Assembly (NCBI GenBank): GCA_028278555.1
Contig: JANQEA010000035.1
Coordinates: 278,089-342,088, forward strand
DNA: 64,000 nucleotides
Reading direction: 5' to 3'
Origin: Candidatus Bipolaricaulota bacterium
Lineage (GTDB): Bacteria; Bipolaricaulota; Bipolaricaulia; UBA7950; UBA9294
Shown: piece by piece, positions 1 through 9,304 of the stretch
How the letters are laid out: each line of letters begins with the position of its first letter
How positions within the stretch are numbered: position 1 is the stretch's first letter
The notes under the pieces: generated by a model
What the model was told of the DNA's origin: nothing
What the model saw: the letters and a program-made list of their open reading frames with translations, nothing else
Database searches by the model: none
Position numbers and translations under genes: made by a program

Positions 1-877
1 ATCGCTTCCCTTCGATACAGAGCGTCTCGCCGTCGGCGTGAGCCGGGAGGACGCCATCGAGCGCGGTAACCGTAATTCGAGCCGTGTGCCCGGTCTTGAT
101 TGACGGGCGACTCGCCTGTGTCCCCTTCATGAACCGAGGGATGAGGGCGAGGATTCCCAAGCGGCTGACTTGGCTCGCGATGCACAGATCGAATCGACCG
201 TCGTCGATTCTTGCATCGGGGGCCATCATGAACCCTCCTCCCAACCGTCGGCCGTTCATGATCGAAACCATCAGCGACTTCTGCTCGATCGTTTGTCCCT
301 CGTACTCGATGCGGGTCAGCGGCGCTCGGTAGTAGAGGAAGATGGTCTTCAGCGCAGCGACGAAATAGCCGAGGAAGCCGCGCAAGCGCTTCAATTTCGC
401 TGCTTCGAACCCGACGACGGCGTCGAAGCCGATCCCGATTCCGTTGCCGAAGAAGCGGTCCTCGGGGAGTGAATCCCCATCGACACGGCCGACGTCGATC
501 GTTCGCCTGTGATCTGCGGCCAGTGCCGCACACCCCTCGTCCAGGGCGTGAGGTATGCTTGCGCCGAAGGCGAAGTCGTTTCCACGTCCGACGCAGAGGA
601 TTCCCAGCGCGGCGGTGCCTGCACCGGCCTCCTTCGCCCGCATCAGGCCGTTGAGGACCTCGTTCGACGTCCCGTCCCCGCCGACGGCGACAACGACGTC
701 GACCCCGTCTTGGGCCGCTTTCCGAGCGAGCTCGGCAGCGTGCCAGGGCCGTTCGGTGAAGACGAGATCGAACGTCACGCCGTGCTCGTGCAGCAACCGC
801 TCGATGGTCGGAACGACGCGGGATGCCATCCCACCGCCGGCCGTCGGATTGACGATCAACCTGTATCGTTTCGTCAT
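1..877 (-). CDS. Diacylglycerol/lipid kinase family protein (DagK/YegS/BmrU-like), C-terminus cut by window edge
   Basis: This is an ATP-dependent lipid kinase of the DAGKc superfamily, which phosphorylates diacylglycerol or a related lipid at the inner membrane face. The N-terminus shows the family nucleotide fold: an early NPTAGGG loop (about residues 10-16) and the GGDGT signature at about residues 66-70, followed by GRGND. Start ATG at 877 is supported by GGAGG seven bases upstream. About 292 codons are visible and the frame is open to base 1, so the C-terminus lies outside the window. The family also includes NAD kinases, but the overall pattern fits the lipid kinases better. It is upstream of nothing else visible and is separated from glyS by 134 nt. 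The lipid substrate cannot be told from sequence. Confidence 0.88.
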   Translation of the reverse strand, partial: MTKRYRLIVNPTAGGGMASRVVPTIERLLHEHGVTFDLVFTERPWHAAELARKAAQDGVDVVVAVGGDGTSNEVLNGLMRAKEAGAGTAALGILCVGRGNDFAFGASIPHALDEGCAALAADHRRTIDVGRVDGDSLPEDRFFGNGIGIGFDAVVGFEAAKLKRLRGFLGYFVAALKTIFLYYRAPLTRIEYEGQTIEQKSLMVSIMNGRRLGGGFMMAPDARIDDGRFDLCIASQVSRLGILALIPRFMKGTQASRPSIKTGHTARITVTALDGVLPAHADGETLCIEGKR

Positions 878-1011
878 TGCGGGCACCTCCCTGCGGTTTG
901 CAGTGCAATCAACGATACGGATTCGGCCGATCGGGGTCACCTAGAGCCCATCGACCCCAAGCGTCCTGGAGCGATCGGTCGTGGGCGACTCGGTGAACGC
1001 CTGTGTTCGAG

Positions 1012-2478
1012 CTATCCGTCCATCCGCTCGGCGAGGATCGACTCCAGATCGGCGATCTTGACCCGCGTCTGCTCGGTCGAGTCCCGATCGCGAAGCGTGA
1101 TCGTCTGATCCTCGGTCGTCTGGTGATCGACGGTAATGCAGAACGGAGTTCCCGACTCGTCCTGTCTCCGATACCGCTTCCCGATCGAGCCCTTCTCGTC
1201 GTAGAAGACGTTCCAGCGGGCCTTCAGCCCGCGGTAGATCTCGGCGGCGATCTCCGGCTGTCCGTCCTTCTTGACGAGCGGGAAGACGGCCGCCTTGACC
1301 GGTGCGATCCTCGGATGGAGCCGGAGGACGACGCGCTCCTGCGGGACGCCCTTTTCGTCGGGGATCGCGTCCTCGTCGTAGGCCTCGCAGAGGAGGGCGA
1401 GAGCGGTCCGGCCGACTCCGCCGGCCGGTTCGATCACGTGTGGGACGTACTTCGACTGCTTCGAATCGTCGAAGTAGGAGAGATCCTTCCCACTTCCGGC
1501 GTGCTTCGGCTGACCGTGCTCGTCTTGTTCGACGACGAGTTCGTCGCCGTCGCGGATCAGCTTTCCCTCCATGTGGCTGCGAAGGTCGAAATCGCCGCGA
1601 TGGGAGACCCCTTCGAGCTCTCCGAACTCCCCTTCGGGGAGGAACGGGTAGGCGTATTCGATGTCGGCGGTTCCGCACGAGTAGTGTGCCCGTTCGTTCG
1701 GTCCGTGCTCGCGGAGACGCAGGTTGTCGCTTCTCAAGCCGAGCGAGACGTACCAGGCGACACGTCGATCGCGCCAGTAGGCATACCAGTCTTGCGAGGT
1801 CTCCGGCGCGCAGAAGAACTCCATCTCCATTTGCTCGAACTCTCGGGACCGGAAGGTGAAGTTCCGCGGTGTGATTTCGTTTCGGAACGATTTGCCGATC
1901 TGCGCGATTCCGAACGGGACCTTGACGCGCGATGTCGAGAGGACGTTCTTGAAGTTGACGAACATCCCCTGGGCCGTCTCCGGGCGGAGATACGCCTCGG
2001 CCGTCGGGTCGATCAGCGCGCCGACGTAGGACTTGAACATCAGGTTGAACTCGCGTGGCTCGGTCAGGTCGCACTCGTCGTGCTCCCCGGGCCGTTTGCT
2101 TGGCTTCCGCGGGCAATCGCTTGTCGCGACGTGATCGGCGCGGAATCGGCCCTTGCAAGTCTTGCAGTCGACGAACAGGTCGTAGAAGAGGTCGTAGTGG
2201 CCGCTCGCCTTCCAAACCTGAGGGTGCATGAGGATCGTCGACTCGATCCCGACCATGTCGAAGGTCGAGGGGGCTCCCTTCGGAGCGAGCGTGCTGTCAT
2301 GCCCGGTGACCATCTCGCGCCACCACGCGTCCTTGACGTTTCGCTTCAGCTCGACGCCGAGCGGACCGTAGTCCCAGAACCCGCCGATACCGCCGTAGAT
2401 CTCGCTCGACTGAAAGATGAACCCGCGTCGCTTGCAGAGCGCGACGATCTTCTCCATCGACTTCGTCTCGTTGCTCAT
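1012..2478 (-). CDS. glyS: Glycyl-tRNA synthetase, single-chain (alpha2) type
   Basis: This cytoplasmic class II synthetase charges tRNA-Gly. At 488 aa it is the dimeric, eukaryote/archaea-like form, not the alpha2beta2 enzyme of many proteobacteria. The N-terminus has the family block SSEIYGGIGGFWDYGPLG, followed by a Cys cluster (CKTCKGRF, then a later Cys) typical of this type. Motif 2 (FRNE) and motif 3 (GVGRTALALL) are visible, and the C-terminal anticodon-binding domain starts at about residue 370 (IAPVKAAVFPLVKK). ATG 2478 follows GGAGGACGAA. It appears monocistronic or cotranscribed with the lipid kinase downstream. Identification is secure. Confidence 0.97.
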   Translation of the reverse strand: MSNETKSMEKIVALCKRRGFIFQSSEIYGGIGGFWDYGPLGVELKRNVKDAWWREMVTGHDSTLAPKGAPSTFDMVGIESTILMHPQVWKASGHYDLFYDLFVDCKTCKGRFRADHVATSDCPRKPSKRPGEHDECDLTEPREFNLMFKSYVGALIDPTAEAYLRPETAQGMFVNFKNVLSTSRVKVPFGIAQIGKSFRNEITPRNFTFRSREFEQMEMEFFCAPETSQDWYAYWRDRRVAWYVSLGLRSDNLRLREHGPNERAHYSCGTADIEYAYPFLPEGEFGELEGVSHRGDFDLRSHMEGKLIRDGDELVVEQDEHGQPKHAGSGKDLSYFDDSKQSKYVPHVIEPAGGVGRTALALLCEAYDEDAIPDEKGVPQERVVLRLHPRIAPVKAAVFPLVKKDGQPEIAAEIYRGLKARWNVFYDEKGSIGKRYRRQDESGTPFCITVDHQTTEDQTITLRDRDSTEQTRVKIADLESILAERMDG

Positions 2479-2565
2479 TTCGTCCTCCGAATGCGAGATC
2501 TATGAGACCGCCCTCGGCAAGCGGGCGGTCCGGCCGATTATACCGAATCTCCGGCGATTTCCGGA

Positions 2566-3060
2566 TCAGAGGTTCGGGATCGCGTGGAACCCGAGCGACA
2601 CGTAGAGATGCTCTGCCGGACCGTTCCCTTCCGTCACGATCAGACGAAGACGCGTCTGGCCACGATCGAGGAGCGCGTCGATTGAACGTTGGAGGAGATA
2701 CCGGGCCATCCCCCGGCCCTGGGTTTCCGGGCGGGTCATCGAGAAGATGACGAGCGGTGGGTTGCTCGGGCTCTCCTGCCCGATCAGGCAGGCTGAGGCG
2801 AGATACTCGCCCTCCTCGATGACGGACGAACACTCCGGAAGGAGCTCGCCGTAGTCGCCGGCGAAGACCTTGTCGATCTCAGCGACGGCATCGGCGAACG
2901 TCTCGCCCTCGTCGTCAATCGACCCTCGAAACGCGGCGTAGAGGAGGATCGCGAGATCGTCGCGGTCCGAGTCGCGGACCGACCGGTCCGGCCACGACGC
3001 GGAGATCGCCTGCCGCGTGAGCCGGAGTTCCATTGGGATACGCGTCCGAGCATTCATCAT
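2566..3060 (-). CDS. GNAT family N-acetyltransferase
   Basis: This is a small (164 aa) cytoplasmic acetyl-CoA-dependent acyltransferase. The acetyl-CoA binding loop (motif A) is seen as TRPETQGRGMARYLLQ, followed by a strand and the typical C-terminal EHLYVSLGF segment, so the GNAT fold is complete. The substrate cannot be predicted. The start is not certain: I chose the first of two adjacent ATGs at 3060; an ATG at 3033 (MELRLTR) gives 155 aa, and neither has a strong Shine-Dalgarno site. It lies between glyS and the solute-binding protein gene on the same strand, downstream of a GC-rich hairpin at 3080-3103. Confidence 0.82.
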   Translation of the reverse strand: MMNARTRIPMELRLTRQAISASWPDRSVRDSDRDDLAILLYAAFRGSIDDEGETFADAVAEIDKVFAGDYGELLPECSSVIEEGEYLASACLIGQESPSNPPLVIFSMTRPETQGRGMARYLLQRSIDALLDRGQTRLRLIVTEGNGPAEHLYVSLGFHAIPNL

Positions 3061-3079
3061 CCGACCTGAGGATCCGCTT

Positions 3080-3103
3080 GCGGGGCCGGACAAGCGGCCC
3101 CGC
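3080..3103. terminator. GC-rich intergenic hairpin
   Basis: Nine-base perfect arms (GCGGGGCCG / CGGCCCCGC) enclose a 6-nt loop just after the stop codon of the solute-binding protein gene. There is no T-run on either side, so this could be a weak terminator, an mRNA 3'-stabilising stem, or a pause site before the GNAT gene. A related GGGGCCG/CGGCCCC stem lies at 54949-54971. Confidence 0.4.
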
Positions 3104-3113
3104 GGACGGCTCG

Positions 3114-5525
3114 CTATTTCTGCTTGATGAAGACGAGATCCATCGTCAGGCCGTTCCCGCCGCTCGGCGTCGCGATCGGGTTGGCGATGTTCCCGTTTCC
3201 GACCTCGTCGTAATAGGCATAGATGAAGGTCGGGTTGACGGTATAGATGAGGCCGAGATCAGCCGTCGTCAGAAGGATCTGGTACTCCTTGTAGATCTCG
3301 AAGGCTTCGTCGTTGTCGTAGGTGGCGACGCCGGCTGCAAGCAGCTCGTCGATCCGCGCTTCGACCTCATACAGGTCGCCGGTATCCGCGGAATCGTGCC
3401 AGAAGTGGAGTCCGCCCGAGGAGCGATAGACGTTCGCGCCGGAGTTCGGTTCGGTCCCACCGGTCAGCCCGAGGAGGATCATCTCGAACATCGACGTGGT
3501 CAGGCGGGTGACGAGCGTGTTGAAATCGAGCGGCTGGAAGACGACATTCAGACCGATCGCCCGCAGATCGTCGGTGACGATCAGGCCGATCGCCTCCCGT
3601 ATGGTGCTCGGATTCGTGTTGAACTCGATCTCGAGTGCGGACCCGTCGGCGAAGTCTCGCCACCCATCTCCGTCGGCGTCGACAATGCCGATCCGATCGA
3701 GCAGTTCAGCGGATCTGACGGGATCGAACTCGTAGACGACGGCGGCCTCCTCGGTTACCGGTCCGCCGTAGTCGGTCCGCCCGGCGTAGAACGGCGACAA
3801 GTAGCTGACCGGACTCCACTGCGGGACGGCGAGTTCGTTGTAGACGTTCGAGATGATCGTCTCCTTGTCGACGGCGTGGGCGATTGCCTGGCGGAACCGG
3901 ATGTCCCGGAAGAGGGTTCTCAGGTTCTCGTCCGTCTCCTCTGCGAGGCCGATGTCCTGGTTGATCCCGATCCACGACGTGCCGAAGACGGGAACGTCCG
4001 GGTCGACGAGGACGGTGAAACCGACCCGATCGGCATCTCCCACGAGAATCGCGACGTCCTCGGCTCTCGGCCCGAAGGCTTGGATCTCGTGGTTGAGGAA
4101 CTTCAGCATGGAAACGTCCTGGTTCTGCACGATCTGGACGATGTACCGATCGAGATAAGGGAGCTGGACGCCGTTCGGGTCGTAGTGGTAGTAGTACGGA
4201 TTCCGCCGCATGATCACATGTTGATCGGCTTCGTATCGCTCGACGATGAACGGCCCCATGCCGACGAGCTCGGACGGGTCGGTATCGATCCCCCAGACAG
4301 AGTTGAACAGGTCGGCCGAGACGTCGGGATTCAGCTTGTGGACATACTGGGCGAGTTTGTGGCGCGGGAGGATGTTCGAACCGAGTGCCGAGAAGATCGG
4401 GCGGAAGGGCATCGACATCGTGATCCGAACCGTGTAATCATCGACCCGCTCGACTTGTGGGTACGTTCCATCCGGGAGCTGAAGGACATCCCGTGTGTTC
4501 GTATCGATGTCTTCGTTGTAGTAGAGATCGTTGTATGTAAAGACCACGTCGTCCGCGGTGAACGGCATTCCATCGGACCAGCGAAGACCGCGCCGGAGAT
4601 GGAACGTCAGCGTCAGCCCATCGTCGGAGGAGTCCCAGCCCTTGGCGAGTTCGGGGACGACGGCCGAGTTGTTCGGATCGATGTCGACGAGACCTCGAAG
4701 CATCATGCTCGTGAACTGCGTCGTGCTGTTTTCGTTTGACGTCACCGAGTTCCAGCTCTTCGGATCCACGATCGACGAGACGTAGAGCGTGCCGCCCGGG
4801 GTTCCCGGTTCGAGGTGGGCGTACGACGTCCCTTCGACGCCGAGAGGGACGACGACGATGTCTGACCCTTCCTCCGACGACTCTTCCGCTGTGGCGGAGG
4901 TCGGGAGGAAGCCAACCGCCACCTCGAGGACGCTGTCGCTGATCGCCTCGCGATTTCGCCACCCCTTCGCCATCTCGGCGTATGCGATCACCGATGCGCG
5001 GACGGAGTATGTCCCGGCTGGAAGCGTGGCGACGCGATCGGCAGTGTCCTCGATCGATGTCGTCCCTGGCGTCGATCGCGAGCGGAGAAATCGTCCCGGG
5101 ACGGTCAGCGAGGAGATTTCGAGGGCGTCGATCCGCTGCGAAGTTGTCGTGTCCGCGACAAGGATTCGGACGACGACACCCGCCTCGCCGATCCCGTTTT
5201 CCACGGTCAGCGCCCCGGACAACAGCGCGGACAGACGGACCTGGGACGGTGCGTCGATCGTGAAGGTCTTCTCAAACTCGCACGTCTTCTGGGCGCTCGA
5301 ATCGTCCCCAAAGATCGGGCTGTCCTGATCGGCGGAGACCCGCGTCGTCGCCGTCGCCGTCCATCCGGCTGCGGCGAAATCGACGGTGCATGCGGACACG
5401 TCTCCGGTCGAAAGGCAGTCCCCCTCGATGAACGACCAGTCGGATTCGCTGACGACCGCGTCGTCGGCGATCCCGACGAGTGACAGCAGGACGATAAGGC
5501 AGAGCCAGCTGGCCAATCGTTTCAT
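3114..5525 (-). CDS. Exported ABC-type peptide/solute-binding protein (family 5) with large N-terminal extension
   Basis: This 803-aa extracytoplasmic solute receptor binds peptide- or nickel-like ligands. A signal peptide covers residues 1-24 (MKRLASWLCLIVLLSL...). Residues about 25-215 form a beta-rich extra domain not normally present in the family. The SBP_bac_5 body runs from about 230 to the end: GGTLYVSSI..., the hallmark LRRGLRWSDGMPFTADDVVFTY, and the later FRQAIAHAVDKETII. ATG 5525 follows GGAGGAGAG; an upstream in-frame start at 5579 would precede that site and the signal peptide. No permease or ATPase gene is adjacent, so it is an orphan receptor here, or one that supplies distant permeases. 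Confidence 0.9.
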   Translation of the reverse strand: MKRLASWLCLIVLLSLVGIADDAVVSESDWSFIEGDCLSTGDVSACTVDFAAAGWTATATTRVSADQDSPIFGDDSSAQKTCEFEKTFTIDAPSQVRLSALLSGALTVENGIGEAGVVVRILVADTTTSQRIDALEISSLTVPGRFLRSRSTPGTTSIEDTADRVATLPAGTYSVRASVIAYAEMAKGWRNREAISDSVLEVAVGFLPTSATAEESSEEGSDIVVVPLGVEGTSYAHLEPGTPGGTLYVSSIVDPKSWNSVTSNENSTTQFTSMMLRGLVDIDPNNSAVVPELAKGWDSSDDGLTLTFHLRRGLRWSDGMPFTADDVVFTYNDLYYNEDIDTNTRDVLQLPDGTYPQVERVDDYTVRITMSMPFRPIFSALGSNILPRHKLAQYVHKLNPDVSADLFNSVWGIDTDPSELVGMGPFIVERYEADQHVIMRRNPYYYHYDPNGVQLPYLDRYIVQIVQNQDVSMLKFLNHEIQAFGPRAEDVAILVGDADRVGFTVLVDPDVPVFGTSWIGINQDIGLAEETDENLRTLFRDIRFRQAIAHAVDKETIISNVYNELAVPQWSPVSYLSPFYAGRTDYGGPVTEEAAVVYEFDPVRSAELLDRIGIVDADGDGWRDFADGSALEIEFNTNPSTIREAIGLIVTDDLRAIGLNVVFQPLDFNTLVTRLTTSMFEMILLGLTGGTEPNSGANVYRSSGGLHFWHDSADTGDLYEVEARIDELLAAGVATYDNDEAFEIYKEYQILLTTADLGLIYTVNPTFIYAYYDEVGNGNIANPIATPSGGNGLTMDLVFIKQK

Positions 5526-5625
5526 ACCGATCTCTCCTCCCTGGCGGCGACTCCTGCAGGGAATCACCGATCGATTCATTATCTGCGAGATCCCTTTCGG
5601 TGCCAGCGAAGGGTATCCCGCGGCT

Positions 5626-7722
5626 TCAGAGGAACTTCAGGAGCGTCAACAGGAAGAGCGTACCGAGTGTCAGCGGCCAGTAGGCGAGGGTGAGGCACTC
5701 GGTCTCCGCCACGCCGAACCGCGGGGTGCACGCCCCCCGCGCGAACCGGATCGCGTTCAACGAGACGAGAAGGAGGAGGCCGTACATCGTGAAGTAGAAC
5801 CATTCGACGTAGATGATCTGGGGGACGGCGAGCTTCTGCCGGACGTAGACGTGGGAGATGATCAACACGAAGAAGAGTCCGGAGCAGTAGCTGAGGACGG
5901 TCGAGGCACTGAACCCGAGGAGTCCCTCCTCGTCGCGGCGCGTCTGGATCATCAGGATCGCGAACAGAAGAATCACGACGACGATCATCGGCATCAGGTC
6001 GGAGATGAAGGGCCCGATGAACTTTCGCTGGACGTCGATGTTGAAGTAGAGCTCCGGTCTCTCGTTGTGAGCAGCATAGGACGGGTCGCCGAAGTCGACG
6101 CGATAGCTGTTCGAACGGTAACTGAAATGCGTTCCGATGCACTCCCATCCCTCGAGGACAAAGTCCTCTTCGAGTCCGGGTTTCAATTGCGGATCCATGC
6201 TGTCGTAAGCGCGGAAGTCGGGAACGAGCGTTACATCTTCGTCGAGGGCCCCGGGCCACATGCGGATCCAGATCGATTCCCGGTCGATCGGATAGGTCGA
6301 GTAGTCGAACGACTGGCGAAGGTCGGCTTCGAAGTACCAACGGATGTACTCCTCACCGGCTGCGACCGGCGTCATCGTCACCTGCTCGGCCTCGGGGAGG
6401 ACGATGCCGGGGAACTCCGCATCGTCGGAGCGTTGCCAGATGTAGCCGGTGACGGCGACATTGTACGCGCCGTGGAACTTCGCCGACTGCACGAAGATCC
6501 CTGTTGGGATCCGTCGTCCGATTTCGTGTGGACCCTCTCCCACCCGACGGGGTCCGGTCGGGAGGAGGCGTGCGAGGACGGCGTCCGTCGAGATGTGGTC
6601 GTAGACGGGGGTGTCGTCCGTCGCGCGCTCCGGGAACCGGAGCGACCAGCACCATTCGAGTCCGATCCCCGTGACGAAGAGCGCGCTGATCGCGAGGGCC
6701 AGGACCCACGCCCGTTCCCGGCGACTCGGATAGGCGATCCCGAGGGCGCCGACGACAAGGGGGAGGGCCGAGAGGAGGATGGAGGTCCGCGCGCGTCTCT
6801 CCGAATGAGCGGTGGGAACGATCTCGCCTCGCTCGAAGACCGTTGCGAGGAGCCAGCCGGTGCTCGGGATCCGATCGACCCGAATGTGATGGCTCCGCCT
6901 GCCGTGATCTACCTCGATCGGATCTGTGGTCTCCAACCTAGCGGCCTCGGAGACGATTTGCAGGATCGGATCTCCCTCGAGGAGGTCGTCGATCCTCCAG
7001 CCGGGGAGACCGGGGTTCGGGTGTGCGATCAGAACGCCACCGTCCGAGATGAGCGATGCGTAGCCGGTGTCTCCGACGCGAAACCCCGAGAGGATGCGTC
7101 GGAGTCGGCCGACGCTGAAGTCTCCGAAGACGATCGCTTCGCGGCCGGCCTCGTTCGCTACACGGACCCGTTCGCCGTAGGTGATCGTGACCGTCCCTCC
7201 GACGGTGCCGTAGTTCGGCTCGGCCCATGCGAACCCGCGCGCCATCGGCTCGTGGTACCAGTTGGTCCGGATTCCTCCGGGACTCGGATCGTCCGGCTGC
7301 GAGTAGTCATAGGCGGTCTCGACCTGGATTCGGACGATCCCGCCCGCTTGTCGGCTCCAATATGGGCTGAAGAGATCGCGAGCCGGGGAATCGAGCGGTG
7401 CGAAGGAGACGCCGGCTCCGAATAGGTCGGGGTTCGACGCGAGCTGTTCGCGGAAGGCTGATTCCAAGCCGTCGCGAGAGAGGGTTCCCGATTCGAGGCC
7501 CTCGCCGAGAGCCTGCACCTGAGCCATCACCTCGCGGGCCTCTGAGTCGATCGCTTCGGCGATCGTCCGGGTCGTCTTTCGCGCAATGTCGGACGCTCGG
7601 GCGATCAGGCGGGCCGGGCTGTGCGCGTAGTCGTGTGCGGTCCAGGCGAGCGCGGCCATCCCGACAGCGATGAGAAGCAGGTAAATCGGAAGACCTCGGC
7701 GGCGACCGGGACGTGTCGCCAT
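5626..7722 (-). CDS. Cache-domain sensor fused to a pentameric ligand-gated ion channel-like module
   Basis: The 698-aa membrane protein has an unusual domain order. One TM anchor lies at about residues 12-28, followed by a double-Cache-like extracellular region at about 40-310 with PYWS..., the RVGDTGYASLIS block and LIAHPNP. Two TM helices follow at about 325-376, then a beta-rich segment at about 385-567. That segment has a Pro-loop-like YPIDRESIWIRMWPG (compare YP-x-D-x-Q of pLGICs) and a pre-M1 stretch ELYFNIDVQRKFIGPF. Four C-terminal TM helices follow at about 568-592, 603-622, 634-658 and 677-698, like M1-M4. I infer a ligand-gated channel controlled by a small molecule sensed by Cache. 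The preceding gene stops at 7723, directly abutting this ATG (TGA-ATG), so translation is coupled. Confidence 0.72.
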   Translation of the reverse strand: MATRPGRRRGLPIYLLLIAVGMAALAWTAHDYAHSPARLIARASDIARKTTRTIAEAIDSEAREVMAQVQALGEGLESGTLSRDGLESAFREQLASNPDLFGAGVSFAPLDSPARDLFSPYWSRQAGGIVRIQVETAYDYSQPDDPSPGGIRTNWYHEPMARGFAWAEPNYGTVGGTVTITYGERVRVANEAGREAIVFGDFSVGRLRRILSGFRVGDTGYASLISDGGVLIAHPNPGLPGWRIDDLLEGDPILQIVSEAARLETTDPIEVDHGRRSHHIRVDRIPSTGWLLATVFERGEIVPTAHSERRARTSILLSALPLVVGALGIAYPSRRERAWVLALAISALFVTGIGLEWCWSLRFPERATDDTPVYDHISTDAVLARLLPTGPRRVGEGPHEIGRRIPTGIFVQSAKFHGAYNVAVTGYIWQRSDDAEFPGIVLPEAEQVTMTPVAAGEEYIRWYFEADLRQSFDYSTYPIDRESIWIRMWPGALDEDVTLVPDFRAYDSMDPQLKPGLEEDFVLEGWECIGTHFSYRSNSYRVDFGDPSYAAHNERPELYFNIDVQRKFIGPFISDLMPMIVVVILLFAILMIQTRRDEEGLLGFSASTVLSYCSGLFFVLIISHVYVRQKLAVPQIIYVEWFYFTMYGLLLLVSLNAIRFARGACTPRFGVAETECLTLAYWPLTLGTLFLLTLLKFL

Positions 7723-8775
7723 TCAGCGAGAACGCTCCCGAGGAGAGCCGTGGCCGGAGTCTTTGTGCGGTGCGATCGGTCCGATCAGGTCGGCGATCGT
7801 TCGATCGAGCCGGTCGAGGCCGTCCGTTCCGTCCCTCGCGGTCAGAAGCTCGCGGACGTCCATCAGCTCCTTGCCGAGACGGATCCGTTCCTGGAGGCGC
7901 TCCTCGCGGCCCCGGGTCCGTTCGATGTCCGCGGCAGAGTGCCCGTCGAGGTCGCCGCCGACGAGAGTCTCGACGGCCGAGACAAGGCGCTTGAGGATCC
8001 GATAGACGACGCTGACAGAGAAACCGCCGATCATGGCCAGAACGGGGGTTCCGATGTTCCCGAGGGCGTCTCCCTGAAGCGGCACGAGCAGCGCGAGGAT
8101 CATCCCCGCGACGACCCCGAGCACGAGTCGAATCCAATAGGACGACGCGTATTTCGGGTCGTACGTACCTCGGGTCACGTGACGGCTCGCGAGGAAGAGG
8201 CCGGCGAATGCGGCCCCGACGCCGGCGGCTGCGAGAAGATGAAGCTCCTCGATCAGCAATCGGATCCCCTGTTCGTTCTGCCAATCGACGCTTCCGTCGG
8301 CCGCGCTGGTCAGGCTCAGGCCGATCCACGCAGCGACGAAGATGAGACCGGCGATGATCAGCCCCCGGATGACAGGGACGGGGCCGAGCGCACGGATCCA
8401 CCAGGGGCGGCGACGCTCGCGATCGAGCAGAAGGATCGAGCGTGGGCTCGCGGGATGAACGACCCTCGCCAGCGCGTGGTGGATCCGCCCGAGCTCCCCG
8501 AGTTGCGCGGCACTTTCACGGTAGGATCCCGCGGAGTGCTCTTGTGACGATCCGAGGGAGGCGTCCTCCTCGACCATTGCTTGGAGGGATTCCAGCAACG
8601 ATACCGGAACCTCGCTTCCCGAAGAGAGGGCGTAGTTGGCCATCGCCTCGACTTCGGCCAGGGTTTCGGCGATCAAGCCGCGGAGCGACATCGGTTTGTC
8701 ATCTGGGGAAGGGGCGGCTCGGCCTCCACCGTTCGAGCGGCGACCCTTGCCGAGCCACGCACGAATTCTTTCCAT
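7723..8775 (-). CDS. Four-TM membrane protein of unknown function, operon partner of the channel-like protein
   Basis: I do not recognise a named family. The 350-aa protein has a charged N-terminal cytoplasmic region (1-130), then four hydrophobic segments: VIRGLIIAGLIFVAAWIGLS, LLAAAGVGAAFAGLFLAS, LVLGVVAGMILALLVPL and VLAMIGGFSVSVVYRILK. A highly charged C-terminal helix rich in Arg/Glu follows (about 285-350). The order and the 4-TM plus coiled tail resemble a bacterial membrane scaffold. The stop codon touches the start codon of the Cache/channel gene, so the two proteins are almost certainly made together and may form one complex. That is inference from context only. Confidence 0.75.
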   Translation of the reverse strand: MERIRAWLGKGRRSNGGGRAAPSPDDKPMSLRGLIAETLAEVEAMANYALSSGSEVPVSLLESLQAMVEEDASLGSSQEHSAGSYRESAAQLGELGRIHHALARVVHPASPRSILLLDRERRRPWWIRALGPVPVIRGLIIAGLIFVAAWIGLSLTSAADGSVDWQNEQGIRLLIEELHLLAAAGVGAAFAGLFLASRHVTRGTYDPKYASSYWIRLVLGVVAGMILALLVPLQGDALGNIGTPVLAMIGGFSVSVVYRILKRLVSAVETLVGGDLDGHSAADIERTRGREERLQERIRLGKELMDVRELLTARDGTDGLDRLDRTIADLIGPIAPHKDSGHGSPRERSR

Positions 8776-8827
8776 CGATCACCTGTACGGAGGAACGGGA
8801 CGGAAGCGCTCCGAACTCGAATTCCCG

Positions 8828-9070
8828 CTAGGAAGCGACCTGCTTGCAGACGTGGTCGGCGATCATCATCAGGAACTTGATCGTGTTGACGACCTTCGAT
8901 CCGATGAACGGGAACTTCCCAACGAGCTCGAGGACGGAGGCCATCGGCCCCTTGATCTTCTCGTAGCTGGCGCAGAGGGACGCAGCGGTTTGCTTCAGAT
9001 CGCGATCCTGCGCTCCGATCTCAGCCTCGATCAGGGCAAGCGCCTCCATTCCCTTTTCCTCTACCGTCAT
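8828..9070 (-). CDS. Small helical protein, unknown function
   Basis: An 80-aa hypothetical protein. The start at 9070 is set by AAGGAGG seven bases upstream; an upstream in-frame start at 9121 lacks a site. It is predicted all-helical: an acidic first half (IEAEIGAQDRDLKQ) and an amphipathic or hydrophobic second half (FIGSKVVNTIKFLMMIADHV) that could touch the membrane, with two Cys residues. It has its own consensus promoter (9129-9158), which suggests an independently expressed small protein. No function can be assigned. Confidence 0.65.
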   Translation of the reverse strand: MTVEEKGMEALALIEAEIGAQDRDLKQTAASLCASYEKIKGPMASVLELVGKFPFIGSKVVNTIKFLMMIADHVCKQVAS

Positions 9071-9128
9071 GGTGCCTCCTTCTTGGATATCGTCCGGAGC
9101 GGGCCGATCCGAAAACGACAATGGATCG

Positions 9129-9158
9129 ACTATACGAGGTGGATTGCTCGCATGTCAA
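9129..9158 (-). promoter_or_regulatory. Consensus sigma70-type promoter for the 80-aa protein
   Basis: On the minus strand TTGACA (9153-9158) is followed by an 18-bp spacer and TATAGT (9129-9134). Transcription would start near 9122, giving a leader of about 50 nt before the ATG at 9070. Confidence 0.65.
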
Positions 9159-9304
9159 TCGAAGATGGACTTGCCTTCAACCAACGACATTCAACGGAAG
9201 GCATACGGAAAGGAACGCGCCACACAGGCACCGGTCCGGAGACGCCTGTTCCCGATAGACTGGGAAGCGAGCGATGTGGAGATCAACCTGTCGAAGGAGG
9301 CATC

